The notes under the pieces: model-generated
Databases searched by the model: none
Seen by the model: only the letters and a program-made list of their open reading frames with translations
What the model was told of the DNA's origin: nothing
NCBI GenBank assembly: GCA_030704615.1
Contig: CM060731.1
Location: 4,464,001 to 4,528,000, forward strand
Source of the DNA: Takakia lepidozioides
Lineage: Eukaryota; Streptophyta; Takakiopsida; Takakiales; Takakiaceae
Direction of reading: 5' to 3'
DNA: 64,000 bases
Shown: positions 10,500-22,998 of the stretch, piece by piece
Layout of the letters: each line of letters begins with the position of its first letter
Numbering within the stretch: the stretch's first letter is position 1
Translations under genes and position numbers: made by a program

Positions 10500-12681
10500 G
10501 TTTGTGAGAGAATTTGCGATCTCGGGATAAGGGTGGGTGGAGCAGAAAATATCCCATTTTAACCTGCAAACAAGCAAAAAAAAAATCGTGTTTTCTTAAC
10601 ATCCAAATCCACTCTCCTGGATCAATTGAAGCAGAGTAACATGCACTTTTACAAACCATTGGAAGGAGTGAGAGTAGTGATGTAAATCATTCAGCATGAG
10701 AGGATTAAATTTGACCAGAGCTTAAGCAAAAGACTCTTATAGAGCATATGCCAGATTCGGCAATGGAGCATCTATAAGATGAGAAGAGTGTGCCAGCCTT
10801 GTCCACCCTAAATTTCTATCCATCAAACATCATCTTTTCTTAAAATGCGATGAAGCCATCCATTTAATTCCTACAATTATCATAAGAGATTTTAACATAG
10901 ACATCTTACAACATATTATTCTTCGCCCATGCCCATTTGCAGAAGTTACCTTCACCAATCGGTACCGATATATACTCCTCCATACATGAAACTAACTCAC
11001 ATAACTCCGCAAATAAATTATAATAACACTTTATACATACAAACATGTGCTAATGGAACCTTCCTTGCTAATAATTGCGACGTTCTTCATGGTTACAAAG
11101 TTTGGACCTCCATACCCTTTTATAAATAAAAAATAAATGAAAGTTATGTTGGTGTAGCATACTAAAATATGGTTCCCTTTTTCTTAGTGACGGATGATAA
11201 TTACTTTGTTCTATGGAAGAGGGAAAATATATAAAGTTTCTAAGGGCTACCTCCCCTTTCGCTAAAAGAAAAAAGACAAAAAACAAAAAAAAAAAATATA
11301 TATATAACCCTCGAAGGCCATGAAGGCAATCTTAGCTAAGGGAATTGCCTTGGATTTTTTGTCTATAGGCCTACCTCCCAGAAAAACAGCAGATAATTGG
11401 CAGACTCTGTTCATCTCCATCGAGCCGAGCAAATGTAAGTTGGTGTCTGTGTCATCCATGGATGAAGCCCCGCACGCGTGGAGGGCGTGCAAGAGAGCGC
11501 GACGATTCCATGCAGCCAACGCCTGGCAGGCAGCCATGCTGCCCACTGCCATTCTGCCACATGCGAATGAACCCCTCTTACTCGGTCTCGTCTCTTTCTG
11601 GATTCTGTGTGCTGCTGCTCTCTTTCGAGCTCTGGGGATCGTGTGATAGCAGGTTGGTTTTCTTTTCTCTCCGTATTCTGCTTCAAAATTCCCCTTTCCC
11701 TTGTCGCTCTTTGTTGAGCTATTGTTTCTTCTCTTTCTCATTTCTCAGTTGTGTACTTTGATAATTTCTTTTTCGGGATACACGCGCACCTCTGCATTGG
11801 CTCTGAATTTTTTTTTTTAAATGTATATTATGCCATAGGTCTTTGTTGGGGCTAGTCTGGCTCGCTGGGTTGAATTGTACCGCCAGCTCCTCTTCACGTA
11901 AGCTATATGTCCATCGGGTCTCCATCTTCTTTAGAAACAATTCTCCTGAGGTGAGGAATGAGTGATGTGAGGCATGAAGAGCTGTTACGGAAAAATATTT
12001 GGGTTGAAACTTGCACGAGTCTGTTGAATTATTGTGTTTGGGACAAAGTTTTCGATTCTTTCCTTAACGAGCCATCTTTGCCCGTGGCTTGTGGGGACTT
12101 GAGAATGGGGGCGTCAGTTAAAGAGAAATAGAAGCTGCCACAGACATTTCAGAGCTTTCAGTAACTTAGAAGTTACCAGAGGATATACAGCTACGAGGGA
12201 GTAAGATGTTGGCTCAGAAAAAAAATGCCGAAGTGTTGCTGTTTGGGTTGTTTTTGAACGGTTGAAATTAGTACCCAAGAAGTATCAGAGCAGATTTAAA
12301 TGCTGGAGTTTGGAGATATGGCCAGAGAGCACAAGGAATGTTCTGCAGGTGTCACGTTTGGGAGGATGTTAGAGAGAGGAAAATTTAATTAGAGATATGT
12401 TTGGAGACGGACTCTCCTCGAAGTTTTTGACAATTTGTCTCATCACAACTGCAGGCTGGCACTGTGTTTGCTAGGAGATTATCATAAATTTGGGCCAGTG
12501 GATTGGCAAGGAAGGCAAATAATTTCATCAATAAGCTTGAGGAGATTCAGGGAAGCTCAAGGAAACGGCCAGCAGAGAATTACCATGGTTGCAAATTTCT
12601 TGAAAAGGGAAGGACATTTGCCTCGGTGCTGTGGCCATGTTGAGTTAGGAATGGTGACATAGCAGCAAGGAAAAATTGAGG
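10500..12681. promoter_or_regulatory. Upstream and leader region of the SKIP35-like gene
   Basis: No supported gene. Long overlapping frames on both strands at 11,262-11,760 are opposite-strand shadows of CT-rich DNA typical of a plant promoter or 5' leader. Untranslated exons of the SKIP35-like gene may lie between about 11.6 and 12.6 kb, but I cannot place their ends. Confidence 0.35.
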
Positions 12682-15596
12682 ATGAAGGAGCTTGAAATGA
12701 CCCCCATGGATGAAGAGGAGGTGGTGGTGGAGGTCCCACATGCATTGAACTGTGATGTAGGGGTGGGTGGGGGTTGTGAAGACATCAATCAGAGCCACAA
12801 GCCCGACTGCAGGGCCAGCACTAGTGACAGAGGGATTGGACCCATATCTGAGGGTGCGACTTTTGTCTCTGTCCCTTTGTTTTCACTCTTCCTCTCATCT
12901 CCAGTCTTCAGACTTGCCATTTCCAAGACATTGAATGGGAGACATTAGCTCCTCTCTCTTTATATGACATTAAATACTGTCTGTGAGACTGTATGGCTCT
13001 ATTTATTTTAGGACTTTGCTCGGCAAAATTTCCTTGTAACAGCCCTGTACACCAAAATGCAGGTCCTAACTGTTTGTTTTCATGAAGTGCTCTGGCGCAG
13101 AACTTCTCAAACCGTGTGTGTGCCCAGGCCCATGACAAAGATACAAACAAATGAAATGAAATGGTACTTTATAACGTCCGCGGAAAGCTCAAAGAGCTTC
13201 TGGGACAAAATGGAAAAAAACAACAGAAACAAACAAGGGAAACAAAGAAAGAGGGAACTTAGAGAGGAAGTTTCTATGAGAAAGTTGCATCTTTATGATA
13301 CAGTAACAATCTCTTTGAGGACATTGGGATATGTTATGACTAACAGCTTGCATGCGATAGAGCAGTTGTATGCAGCCAGACATCACTAGGAGGTGAAGCC
13401 AGTCGCAGAGAGGCAGCTGACAGAATGCACAGATCCCAGTCTATCATACAAGAGGATTCTGTGGAATATAAAAGGGATGATGCTGAGCTGGGCAGATCCT
13501 TTCAATTGGCAGTGAGTGCACATGACTGGGCACTCGCCGAAAGCTTTATTCCATCGGCGGACTCTCAGAGACTGAATGATGGCTTGTGCATAGCTCTGGA
13601 TGCTATATGGTTTTTGAGGTAGGTCCATTTTTGGTGTGCTTGAAGTTCCAAGAGAGAGAGAATCACTCATTTGCAATTAGCTACAGATCCAACGAGAATG
13701 GGGGCGCAATATCTTAACACTCAATTTGTTCTTGCATTTTCTACTTGGTCATTTTTCCCAAAAAGTCAGGTAGGACGTTGTGAAGTGATACAATAGAAGA
13801 TCTGTTATATAGAACAGAAGAAGCCTTGTGTTTAGATCAGCTGAAATGGAAATGCTCACTTATCTCACTTTTTGGGATCATGTGAACCTGTTCACCATTG
13901 TCTCTGTCCGTGTATAAGTTTAACTCCTGACCCATCAATTTTTGTCTAGTTACTGAGCGAAGTGCAACTGTGGTATTTGAGAAGATGAGGCTGATGTGGA
14001 GACATGGGAGTGATTGATGAATATCACTTGAGATACATGAACCTGAGTAAGGTGTCGGTGGGTTTTGCTCAGCACTACACGGGAACTGGCAGCTGTGACA
14101 CGGTTGATCGAGAGACTGATTCTGGCAGGGGTCCATGATTTCACACGAGCAGCTCTCCGGACATCCTTTCTGGCCTCATGTGTTTCAGCATGTCGAAGCC
14201 GCACCATGAGCTTGGCGGATACGGTCACTATCATGGCACAGAGGTAGGCAAGTTCCGTGTCTCTCTCTCTCTCTCATCTATAGTTGCTTTTGGGCTGCTT
14301 GTGGAGGGCCCCTCTCTCTTTCTTCTTTCTTTCTTTCTCTTGTCCCAGAAGCTCTTTGAGCTTTCCGTGGACATTATAAAGTATTATTTCATTTCTGTAT
14401 GTCTCTCTCTCTCGGCTGTGTTATAAAGTACCATTTCATTTCATTTCTCTCTCTTCTGTGGATGTATTAATCCTCTTTGTTCTTTGCTCTCTCCCTGTGG
14501 ACGTTATTAAGTTTGTAAAATGGAAACGCTCACTTTTCTCACTTTTTTGGATCGTGTGAACTTGTTCACCATTGTCTCTGCCCGTGTATAAGTTTAACTC
14601 CTGGTGTAAAATGGGTACTAGTTGCAATGTTGTGGGACACAAACACCTAAGCTACCAAAAACATAACAACTTGTCAGTTCAAGAAGTAGTTTAGACTGCA
14701 TTATGCCACATGAATAAGGCTCTCTTTGTAGTGCTCGAATTTGTTTTTGTAGGCTGCGAGAGAGGCTCCAGGAATGCAATGGTGATGAGGTATTGAGGGT
14801 GGAAGCGGCTGCCAAGGTCCAAAGATTCACAGAATGGGCCTTGAAATGTATTGGGTCACATTCACGGGGGAATGGTGGGGAGTCTGGTGCATCGGGTAAT
14901 ATTGGCACGGCTATCATCCATAGTTCAGCCATTGAGTCACGTCTCCAGCTGATGGCCTTCAAACGTTTCTTGGATCTTGCTGGGACTCGGTTGACCAAAA
15001 AGGACTACACTGAGGCCTTCGATGCAGCCTGCTTCCCTCTCACTCTCTTTTCCAGTGCAATAGATCCCGGTTGGGCAACTGGAATTGCGGCCAGTGCCAT
15101 GCAAGGATTACTAGGGCTGCTAGTTGAAGGGGGTGCAGATAATGTAAACCAGTGTTTTTTGGAGGCTGCTCGGTTTGGGAGTACTGAGCTTGTACACATT
15201 CTGCTGCAGGTATGGCAAACCTGTTGTCTCCTGGCTTGTCCATTTTCTTCTTTAGCGTGGCCAAATTTTCTTCCCTCTTTTTCTCTGTTTTGCTGGCTTC
15301 TGTCTTTTCTGTAAGTTTGGGTCCCTGTTTTCTACTCACCTTTCCCTTGCCTTCATGAGTCTGTTCCTTCTTGCAATATTTGTTGCTCTCCAAAAGTGTG
15401 CACCTTGACGCTGTTGACAGGCAAACTCTCAAGCCTTTTAAATACTGTTCAGCAATCAATGGCCAGAGGGTTTTGGGTTTAGTTTTGGGTGCATCTCTCT
15501 GTGTCTGAGCCCTCCCCTCCACTAAATTGGTCGCAGGGGTTCGTAATCAATTGGCTACGGGGTATGGTCTATAATATACATATATATATATATATG

Positions 15597-15640
<44 letters not shown>

Positions 15641-17400
15641 CTCTCCCTCTTGCTTGTGGCAGGATCCTAGTAAGCATCTGTGCTTGTATCTGAGCAGATT
15701 GCACACAGGAATGGTATGGAGCTAGATGTGGAGCTGGCATTGGGGTTTGCATCGCACTACTGCAAGATTGGTACAATGCAATGCTTGGTTGATGATGGCA
15801 ATGCAGACGCCTTCTTAGGACCTCTCATGAGGGCTACTGAAAGGGGTTGTATGGAGGTTGGTTTCTTCTAATGTGCCAAATCCAGTTGATAGAGTTCCTT
15901 GAGAGCTTTCATGGGGCCTTCACCTAGGTATTTCTACTTCATTATTAGAATGCGATTTTAGGATAAGAAGTGAGACAGGAAATCCCACAATTGCAGTGAT
16001 ACTTTCCTCAGATCCTCAAATCACGGAATGCCAACAAGTGATTGTTTGTGCAATAGTTTCAAGCAACAAGATCCCCTCTGGGCATCTGTAGGTGATAACG
16101 GAGACTCATTCAGGAACCATTTGCCCCTATCAGCAAGCCCACTCCATCTACATACTAAAGAGAGAGCAGAAAGCAGACAGAGAATTGTATCACATCCACA
16201 AGAAGCCCGGGAACCTATGGGACGCAGTAGTACAAAAAGAAAAAAAAATGACACATGGACAATCGACTGAAAGAAAGCAAAATAAGTAGGAGTAAACTCC
16301 TTTTGGTCACTGGTGTGAGGGAGAGAAAGGAAAATGAAAGGAAATGAAATGGAATTTTGGAGAGAAAGGGAGAGAGGAACAACTCAAGATGTTTTGAGGA
16401 GAAACAAATCCTAGTTGGTGCAGGTTGTCCAATGGTTTGTGGCGAGGGGTTGCAAAGACATGGAGTTGTGCTTAGCACTTACTGCAGCAGCTTCCAGTAG
16501 CCACGTCGAAGTTGCTGCCTATCTTTTGAGTCACGTGCCCCGGCATGTGCTCCAGACACTTAGCGTGGAAATCCTGAAGGTGCTTTTTTATTATTAAACT
16601 GGCCTGATCTTTGTTGTGAACGTCAGAGAAAAAATGTGAACATGTCAATGCAAGGTGCTCAGGATTCAAGAATCTTAAAAGTGGTTGACTTTTTCCAAGT
16701 AGCCTATTGCTCTCCATGGCTGCAACTACAGGTTTCATTTATTTATAGTGATCATAGCTTCGTAGTTTGAAGTTCTGTGGACCCATTGATCCCTCCTCCC
16801 TACACAACTCAATGTTGAGTTCTGAGCTTGTTTCATCCTCATCGCACATATCTGCCTTTCTTCCTCCTCATTTGAAGTCCCTGCATTATCCAGGCAGCAA
16901 GTGAACGCTCAGGGGGCTCCCTCAAGGGCATAGCCTTTCTGCTACAGGCCGACTTCTTGAATGATCCTGAGGCGATCTACCAGATAGCTGACAACATTGC
17001 CAAGTCAGACGATGAAGCAATCACCTCTGAGTTGCGGACATTTTTGCTGGAAGAATGGTCAGAAGAGGCCTTTCTGAGGGGGCGGTTCCTGGGACAATCT
17101 CACCACCTCAATGTCATGCGCGTGCTGAAGAGAGGTTCTTCTCCTCTTCACTTACAGGAACTCCCACTCCAGTTGCAAGTCACTGTCGCCTATCTTCCTC
17201 TGTACAAAGAGTGTCTGGCTTCAAGTGGTGTCGTTCTCTCTCAATGGCTAAGGGGCCAGCTGGTGGAGGCTGCCTCACGGCTCAATCCAGGGGGCCTTCA
17301 ACCACCTGAGGATGTTTTCCTTAGGTCCAGCAAGCAGGTTCTCCTTTCAATTCTAGGGTCGCGTTTGCCTGGCTTTATGCAAGAGGCCGCAGATGGGTAG
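12682..17400 (+). CDS. SKIP35: SKIP35-like ankyrin-repeat protein
   Basis: Exons at about 13,376-13,618, then 14,073-14,243, 14,753-15,209, 15,698-15,856, 16,424-16,579 and 16,894-17,400 join in frame at canonical GT-AG sites. They give 547 residues counted from ATG 13,425. An acidic frame from ATG 12,682 (MKELEMTPMDEEEVVVEVPH) is the likely N-terminal exon, but its donor is uncertain. Known plant SKIP35 proteins share the runs FTRAALRTSFLASCVSAC, FTEWALKCIG, EAFDAACFPLTLFSS, DPGWATGIAA, LLVEGGADNVNQCFLEAARF, LALGFASHYCKIGTM and LPLYKECLASSG. SKIP35 was named as a partner of SKP1, so a role in ubiquitin-ligase assembly is plausible; its exact role is poorly known. The frame is intact. Exons 3 and 4 recur as a damaged copy at 55.4-56.6 kb. 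Confidence 0.85.
15575..15637. repeat. (TA)n(TG)n microsatellite
   Basis: A TA-rich run followed by about 18 TG units in the intron between SKIP35 exons 15,209 and 15,698. The copy at 56,300-56,347 has the same compound repeat with fewer TG units. Confidence 0.95.
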
Positions 17401-18600
17401 AAACTGGCTTCATTTAGAATCTTTCTTTTAGAGAACCTCACTTGGCTAGAAATTGGAATTGGGTTCTTTCACTTTGTGCTTTGGAGCCCTTTCCAAGCCT
17501 TCCTCGCTCTCCATCCCCATGCCCTTACCTGAAGAGGAAGAACTGCTGGGGTTTGGACAATGAGGAAGATACTTTTTTTGCTACTGCGATTGAAAGATGT
17601 GTCAAGCCAATGAAATTGGCTGGCATCTAAGATATGAGGGCTGGTTCACGGTTTGTAGCCATCTGAAACTGTACATCTGTCCCGACTAGCATTGTAAATA
17701 CCATTTGAGAAGATGGAAATTCCATGATGTCCTCAAGATGCACATACAATCGGGTGATGAGAATTTCCAGTTACTGTCTTTTGTGACACACACTGAGACT
17801 CATCTCCTTCCTAGAAAACAAACTTATGAAAAGGGAGCAAAGATGCTGAAGACACAAGACAAGCGCTTACGGCCATGAAACAAGAAATTAGTTCCTGTTG
17901 GAACTCTAACAAAAGCCAGGGATGATGAACTTAGGCCAAGCTTACTCAATTGAAAAAACTGAAGGAACACAAGCCACCTTGAGGGCTCACTTGGTTCACA
18001 CATTGATCCAATCTCAAAACGGCTGGTCATTCATAGTTGCTGTCACCACCAGACTCTTTACTAACCTCTTGTTCCGCATTGGTTGCACACCCTATGAGTC
18101 AACGGCGAGTGCATTGGTGCATTGATGTAGAGATTGCGGGAAACAATAGAGACTGTATTGGACTCTATTTGAATCTCAAAAGCACGGTTTCTCATGGGCT
18201 GAGAATGGTTGTAATGGTCATCAACTCCATCTGGGTGCGAGTTCTTGCTTGTTATCACTTTCAACCTGTATCGATTGCCATCACTTATTGGGTCTGCAGC
18301 TCGGATGACACCATAATGCTTATGTTTGCATAGCTCCTTAGCTGATCAAGGCAGTACTGTCCACCGGGTGATGTGGTATGAGAATCTTGTCTTGATGTGA
18401 TGCCTCATTGGTTTCTCTCCATCGACATCAGTGCCCTCATTCAGGGATGTAGTAACATCACCACTTCGGGTTCTCCGTCCCCTCCTTGGTGCGCACCATA
18501 ACTCATGCTTCCAACACTGACAGACTTTCTCATCCTCCTCCACATTTAATTTGTAAGAGTCCCCTCACCGGATGCAGATCACATCTATAATCGAGGACTT
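17401..18600. other. No gene recognised
   Basis: Begins with the probable 3' untranslated region of the SKIP35-like gene. The remaining frames are short, occur on both strands and show no domain. Most of this stretch is absent from the shorter copy at 55-58 kb. Confidence 0.5.
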
Positions 18601-18619
18601 AAAGTAGACCTTAGTTTTC

Positions 18620-19880
18620 CTCTCAAGATGCGTATATCTTTTGTTCTTTTTCGAACTCAAACAAACCTTCTATGCTTCAGGCCTTCAACAAACTCTGTAA
18701 AACTGCAACAGTGACCATTCTTCCCATCTAGACGAGTCACCGGGGCAATTCTAGACTTCTCGCATAACCTGAGGGTGCCCAGGAAATAAGCCATATCTTC
18801 TGTTGTCCAACCTTTCACTTTCGCAAAAGGCTCAGGTTTAGGTGGAAGTGTTTCCGTGTGGGAGCGGTGCTTTAAGAGTGATCGTGGCCGTGGACTCTTC
18901 CCCGGACATGTAACCGTGTTGAAAGTAAACTTCATACTTAACACTGTCTATGATGAAAGTGTTTCTTGCTTTGTACCAAGGGCCAAACTTGTCGATAAAC
19001 CTTGTCGATATTGTTGACATGAAAGTGTGCCAAAACAATCTCCTCTCTCGATCAGAACATGCAGCAATAATCGTCTTCACAGCCCTTGGACACCCAATAT
19101 TGAGTCCATCTCCAAGTTTTGTTGGCCCAGAAAGAGAAGAGGTCTAGGATGATAATCACAACGTACACTCAAAAGTTAAAATGCCTGGCTTGCAAATCAT
19201 GGGCCAGATTGACACAAATCTGAGAAAATTTTGATTTAAGACCTCTCTAGCACTGTGATCAAAAAAGCATTTGACTTTGGGATCGATTTCATACCCTTTG
19301 CCTCGGCACACGTCCATTGCAGCGAAAAACTCTTCCTTTCTAATGAGATGGCCGTCAGGCCAAAGTAGGTCGTCCTCTGCACCAAATTTCGTATTTTGTC
19401 GCTCGAATTTTCGGAGCATCGCCATGTGAGATGACCTCGGTCCGTCAGTCACATAGTTAATGTTTTCAGGGGAAAACGAGACTACGTAATTTGAGATATC
19501 AATCACTCCTACAGACATATTCTCTGGACTGTAAGCATGTGTACTCACAAGAGGGTGATCCAGAGGGATATTCATCAAAATTATCAAGTTCCTTACCTTG
19601 TACCAGGAATCAAAACCATGCCACAGAGATGACACCAGCACATACGGGATCCTACAAAACTTTGCAGTCCTGATAAACTGCCAAATGGAGTAAAACAACT
19701 GGAACCATAACATGTACCGCAGCAAACGCTGGAAAGAAGTACTAACTGTGGGCTGTAGGAAGCTGATTGGGGCCTGAACTTACAGTTATCTTCTAACCAG
19801 TCCTTCCTAGAGGGCAGGACAAGGTAGACAATCAGAAATAGTTCAAGTAGTCGAGGCATTCTCAATATAATCAGTTGAAC
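18620..19880 (-). CDS. Unrecognised protein gene, copy A
   Basis: Minus-strand pieces run from a hydrophobic start (MPRLLELFLIVYLVLPSRKD, near 19,863) through 19,725-19,156 and 19,080-18,657. I do not recognise the family. The pieces look coding because the copy at 56,958-58,223 keeps the same residues. There are two similar sub-motifs, FDSWYKVRNLIILMN and FGPWYKARNTFIID, each followed by a short beta-like stretch, which suggests an internal duplication. A small intron (GTAAGT near 19,777) probably joins the first two pieces. Relative to copy B, this copy has lost about 114 bases before FGPWYK, removing the stretch that starts TCSNFITEEASVKAIKRC. It is probably a pseudogene or a very diverged gene. 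Confidence 0.4.
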
Positions 19881-19969
19881 CTTGAGTGTGCGGTCGAGGG
19901 AAGTAACGACTGTTGGGTCCCCGCTCCAGCGAACAGTGATCCATGGAAGCTGAGTTCTGTACTCGTATC

Positions 19970-20035
19970 AAATTTAACAACACGTTGTTATTTAATAACA
20001 ACTCGTTGTTATTTCGTAACAACACGTTGTGGAGC
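19970..20035. repeat. Three near-palindromes with CGTTGTT cores
   Basis: AACAACACGTTGTT, AACAACTCGTTGTT and AACAACACGTTGTG follow one another within 60 bases, separated by ATTTAAT and ATTTCGT. Copy B at about 58,435 diverges from copy A exactly at the start of this block, so it marks an insertion edge or breakpoint. Confidence 0.8.
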
Positions 20036-21030
20036 TGGGATTCCTTCTCACCTTCCTTGTCCACTTGGATGAACGGAGGAGGGATGCGCCCCGGATGATT
20101 TAGGGATGGACGGAGCCAGGATGAAGTCTGGATGAACTTACACCTTGCGCATGAGGATGAGCTTGCTACAGCTTATGACTTTATTAGGTGCTGTCTTATT
20201 CTAACAGCTAGTTTAGGATTAGATTATGAGGGATCTGGGTGATGTGGCTTCTTTCTATGGCTATGCTGGAAAGGCATCTAGCTGGTATATGTAAGTGTCA
20301 CGCGGCACTAAGATTAGATTACGACCTAATACTATTTAAGCTCGACTGCCGTGGCAGTGAGGGTGGTGGCGATACAGGCTTCGACATTGACATTCTAGTC
20401 CGCTCTCGTTCATCGTTGAAGACAAGAGATGAGATTCTCGAATTTGTGGAAGAACAAATCATGAAGCACATTGTCAGTTTATGTGCCTCTCCAACAGTTG
20501 GTGGTGGCTTTTGGGTCTTACGCGAGTGTACGCTTGGTGTAACGGTGTGCTTGAGTGTGTGGATGAATGCGTTTTGGAAGTCCGACTCTGTTGCATCCTC
20601 TTCGTGAGATTCCATCTTCTCTGCCAGGCCCATCTATCGACTACATTCCCCAGATAGGATTAAGTCCGGTAGACGAAGGGGAACAAACCCATAGCGCTGG
20701 AATCATGATGGAGATGCGGGGTAACTAAAAAATCGTAACAGAGAATTTGGCTCGTACGAAACACCTGAGAGCAGTAGATTGTGTACGGGGGATCCTACAT
20801 GATTGAGGGGAAAGGTAGTGGCAAAATGGCGGCTTGTATGTCATGCACAGAGAGAAAGAGAAAGAGTTTGTCTGCTCGAGCTTTTCTATGTTTTGAGAGT
20901 TTCGCAAGTGAGCACTATGGCTTCCAGTTCTTAGCGTGGTTGGTTTGAGCTTGATCAATTCGAGGTCCCGCCCTTGAGACAGACCCAGGCGTTGGAATCT
21001 CGTTACATTTGTGAGCTTGCACGCAACTTG
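20036..21030 (+). other. Left flank of CACTA insertion; start of a split open frame
   Basis: Most of this stretch has no recognisable gene. From about 20,940 a frame runs RGWFELDQFEVPPLRQTQ and reaches codon TTG at 21,028-21,030, which is the target duplication of the CACTA element. The same frame resumes at 32,652. A stop codon lies just before RGW, after ATGGCTTCCAGTTCT, so the original start is either damaged or downstream. Confidence 0.6.
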
Positions 21031-21215
21031 CACTACAACAGATCGTGGTATATATGACTGCCAACCGCGGTAGTCATGGTTTTCCTAACTATGACCATGA
21101 CTTCCCTATATTTTTAGACCAAATTGTGCTTTACGTAGTCGTTCAGATGACTATGTAGTCACGTAGTCATCCAAGGGACTACATGGTTAGACGTTTGAAT
21201 GACTACGTGATTCCG
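21031..21215 (+). repeat. CACTA left terminal and subterminal repeats
   Basis: The 30-bp terminal repeat occupies 21,031-21,060. It is followed by repeated TAGTCAT and GACTAC words in both orientations, the expected transposase-binding layout for this superfamily. Confidence 0.8.
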
Positions 21216-21509
21216 CACTTGACGGAGGGTTGGTCCACGATGGTTGACCAGCGCGAGCTCCCCACCAAATAGTTGCCGGAATGACTTCTAGTGCTAGCTT
21301 GGTACCAAAAGGTTAAAAAATTCAAAAAGTTGCTTATAGGGTTGCCCATTAGAGGGCTGGGACTTAGCCTCCTCTTGGCTTTATTGTCTCCTGCGCGTTT
21401 TCTTAGTATAGAGCCAAAGAGATGTTGTGTCATGGAACACGATGATCGGGGGATATGCAAGGGCATGGGATGGAGAAGGGACGAAGCGCAACCTGCACCG
21501 CAACCGCAA

Positions 21510-22015
21510 ATGTGGGCTCTTGGCTCCTGTAGTACCATGATTTGGTATTCTTCTTGATGTTTACAAGGTTCTTAGGAGAGTCAGCTTGGTCTTAGCAGGC
21601 CGCACGTTTCAATCTCTGCCTGCTCAGCTGCACAGTGGTGGTTCTCACAGACCAATCCGACATTACCTGACTACAGACACAAGCAGCGCACACAGGAGGT
21701 CCTTGAGGACGGGTCTCTAGCACATGTTGGCTATGGCGCCTTCAGGGATGCCATTCAAATCATGTAATATGATAAAACACTTGGCGGGTTTCTTTTCTGG
21801 GGTCGCTGTGTTGAATATATGCGCCAATATCGGATCCAGGCTCTTTTGCGCAATTTAGCATAAATGAATGTACTCTAGGCAAAGAAAGAAGAAAGCGCAC
21901 GGGATTGTTAGACAAGGCCGATCTAAATAGTCATATGTGGCGTTTAGATCAATGCTGGAGCATGGAACAGCACTGGCATAAGTTCTTTAAAGATCCTTCA
22001 CACTGGTGGGACAGT
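21510..22015 (+). pseudogene. OSB-type PDF-motif fragment 1
   Basis: The piece at 21,645-21,700 reads TNPTLPDYRHKQRTQEVL. It matches the second half of the PDF motif of organellar single-stranded DNA-binding (OSB) proteins (P-D-[FY]-x-H-K, then L-W, then P-x-W-V). A first-half piece with WHKFFKDPSHWWDS follows at 21,965-22,010. The halves are out of order for one motif, so they belong to different copies. The preceding stretch GTACCATGATTTGG is shared by every copy and looks like the old intron. Confidence 0.6.
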
Positions 22016-22169
22016 AGCTTTTACAAGGGAAGCTTTCTTCATGTAGGATAAGAAGGAGTCTGAGGGAAATCTATTATGATTGTCTTGATTGTACCCCTAA
22101 TAGTTAGAATCTCGCTTTGCTGTGCAAAAACTGCTTTTATTGTCAGTATCGTAGGTTGTTCTTCCTGAG

Positions 22170-22960
22170 CAGGGCATGAAAGTAGGATGTCCAAGGCCTT
22201 TCCCTGAAGTTTGCAAGGTACTAGGGAGGGTCGAGACTGTGGCTGCTCAGCTGCTCCCTGGTCGTTTTCACAGACCACTCCAAAATCTCCAGACTATAGA
22301 CAAGCTGGTATAAGTTTGGACATGTCCGTATGTTCCTCATTGCGTAGAGTCCAATGGAACCCACATTGAATTGTTTGAAAACTCACTAACACTTCTTCAT
22401 AAAGGAACTTGTCAAAATGTTGATGCTATTGGATTTTCGAGCACAAAGGTCTATTGTGGAGCATGGAGCAGAGCTGGCATGAGTTTTTTAAAGATCCCTC
22501 ACATCTATGGGAGAACCGCAATTGCAAGGTGGGGCTTTTTTAATGTATGATGTGAACAAGTTTTGTCCATCCTGCAAAGTGTGGGCTCTTCCTGTTAGTA
22601 ATATGATTTGGTATTTTTCCTGGTGTTTACAAGGTACTTGGGGAGGGTCAGATTGGTCTTAGGAAGCTATGCTTGAATCTATGGCAGCTCAGCTGCACCG
22701 TGGTGGCTCCTCACAGACCAATTGACCAATCCGAGATCACCTGACTGCCGACACAAGCTGCACACACACGAGGTCCTTTTGGGTTGATCGCTAGATTAAT
22801 CCTGCATGGGTGAGAGATAAGCTAGCTGCTTTCATGACACAAGGTCAAGGACAATGTGGTGAGGGCACCTTCTTCTTCAACACATTCCAGGCTGTTTTAC
22901 CCTCTTATCAGAGTCGTCCCTAATTTCATGTCGAATTCTACAAGTTAGCTCGTAGGGTCT
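22170..22960 (+). pseudogene. OSB-type PDF-motif fragments 2 and 3
   Basis: At 22,205-22,320 a worn second half is recognisable by the run before CACAGACCACTCC and by PDYRQ. At 22,450-22,530 a first half reads SWHEFFKDPSHLWENRN. At 22,720-22,900 a second half reads SPDCRHKLHTREVLLG and is followed by the conserved tail GEGTFFFNTFQAVLPSYQS. Stops lie between the pieces. Confidence 0.6.
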
Positions 22961-22998
22961 ATGGTGGTTTGGGGTGATTTTGACATGTTACTGCCGAT

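Noticed and set aside
11262-11761. Overlapping open frames of 90-160 codons on both strands
   Set aside because: They overlap on opposite strands, show no domain and lie in CT-rich leader-like DNA upstream of the SKIP35-like gene.
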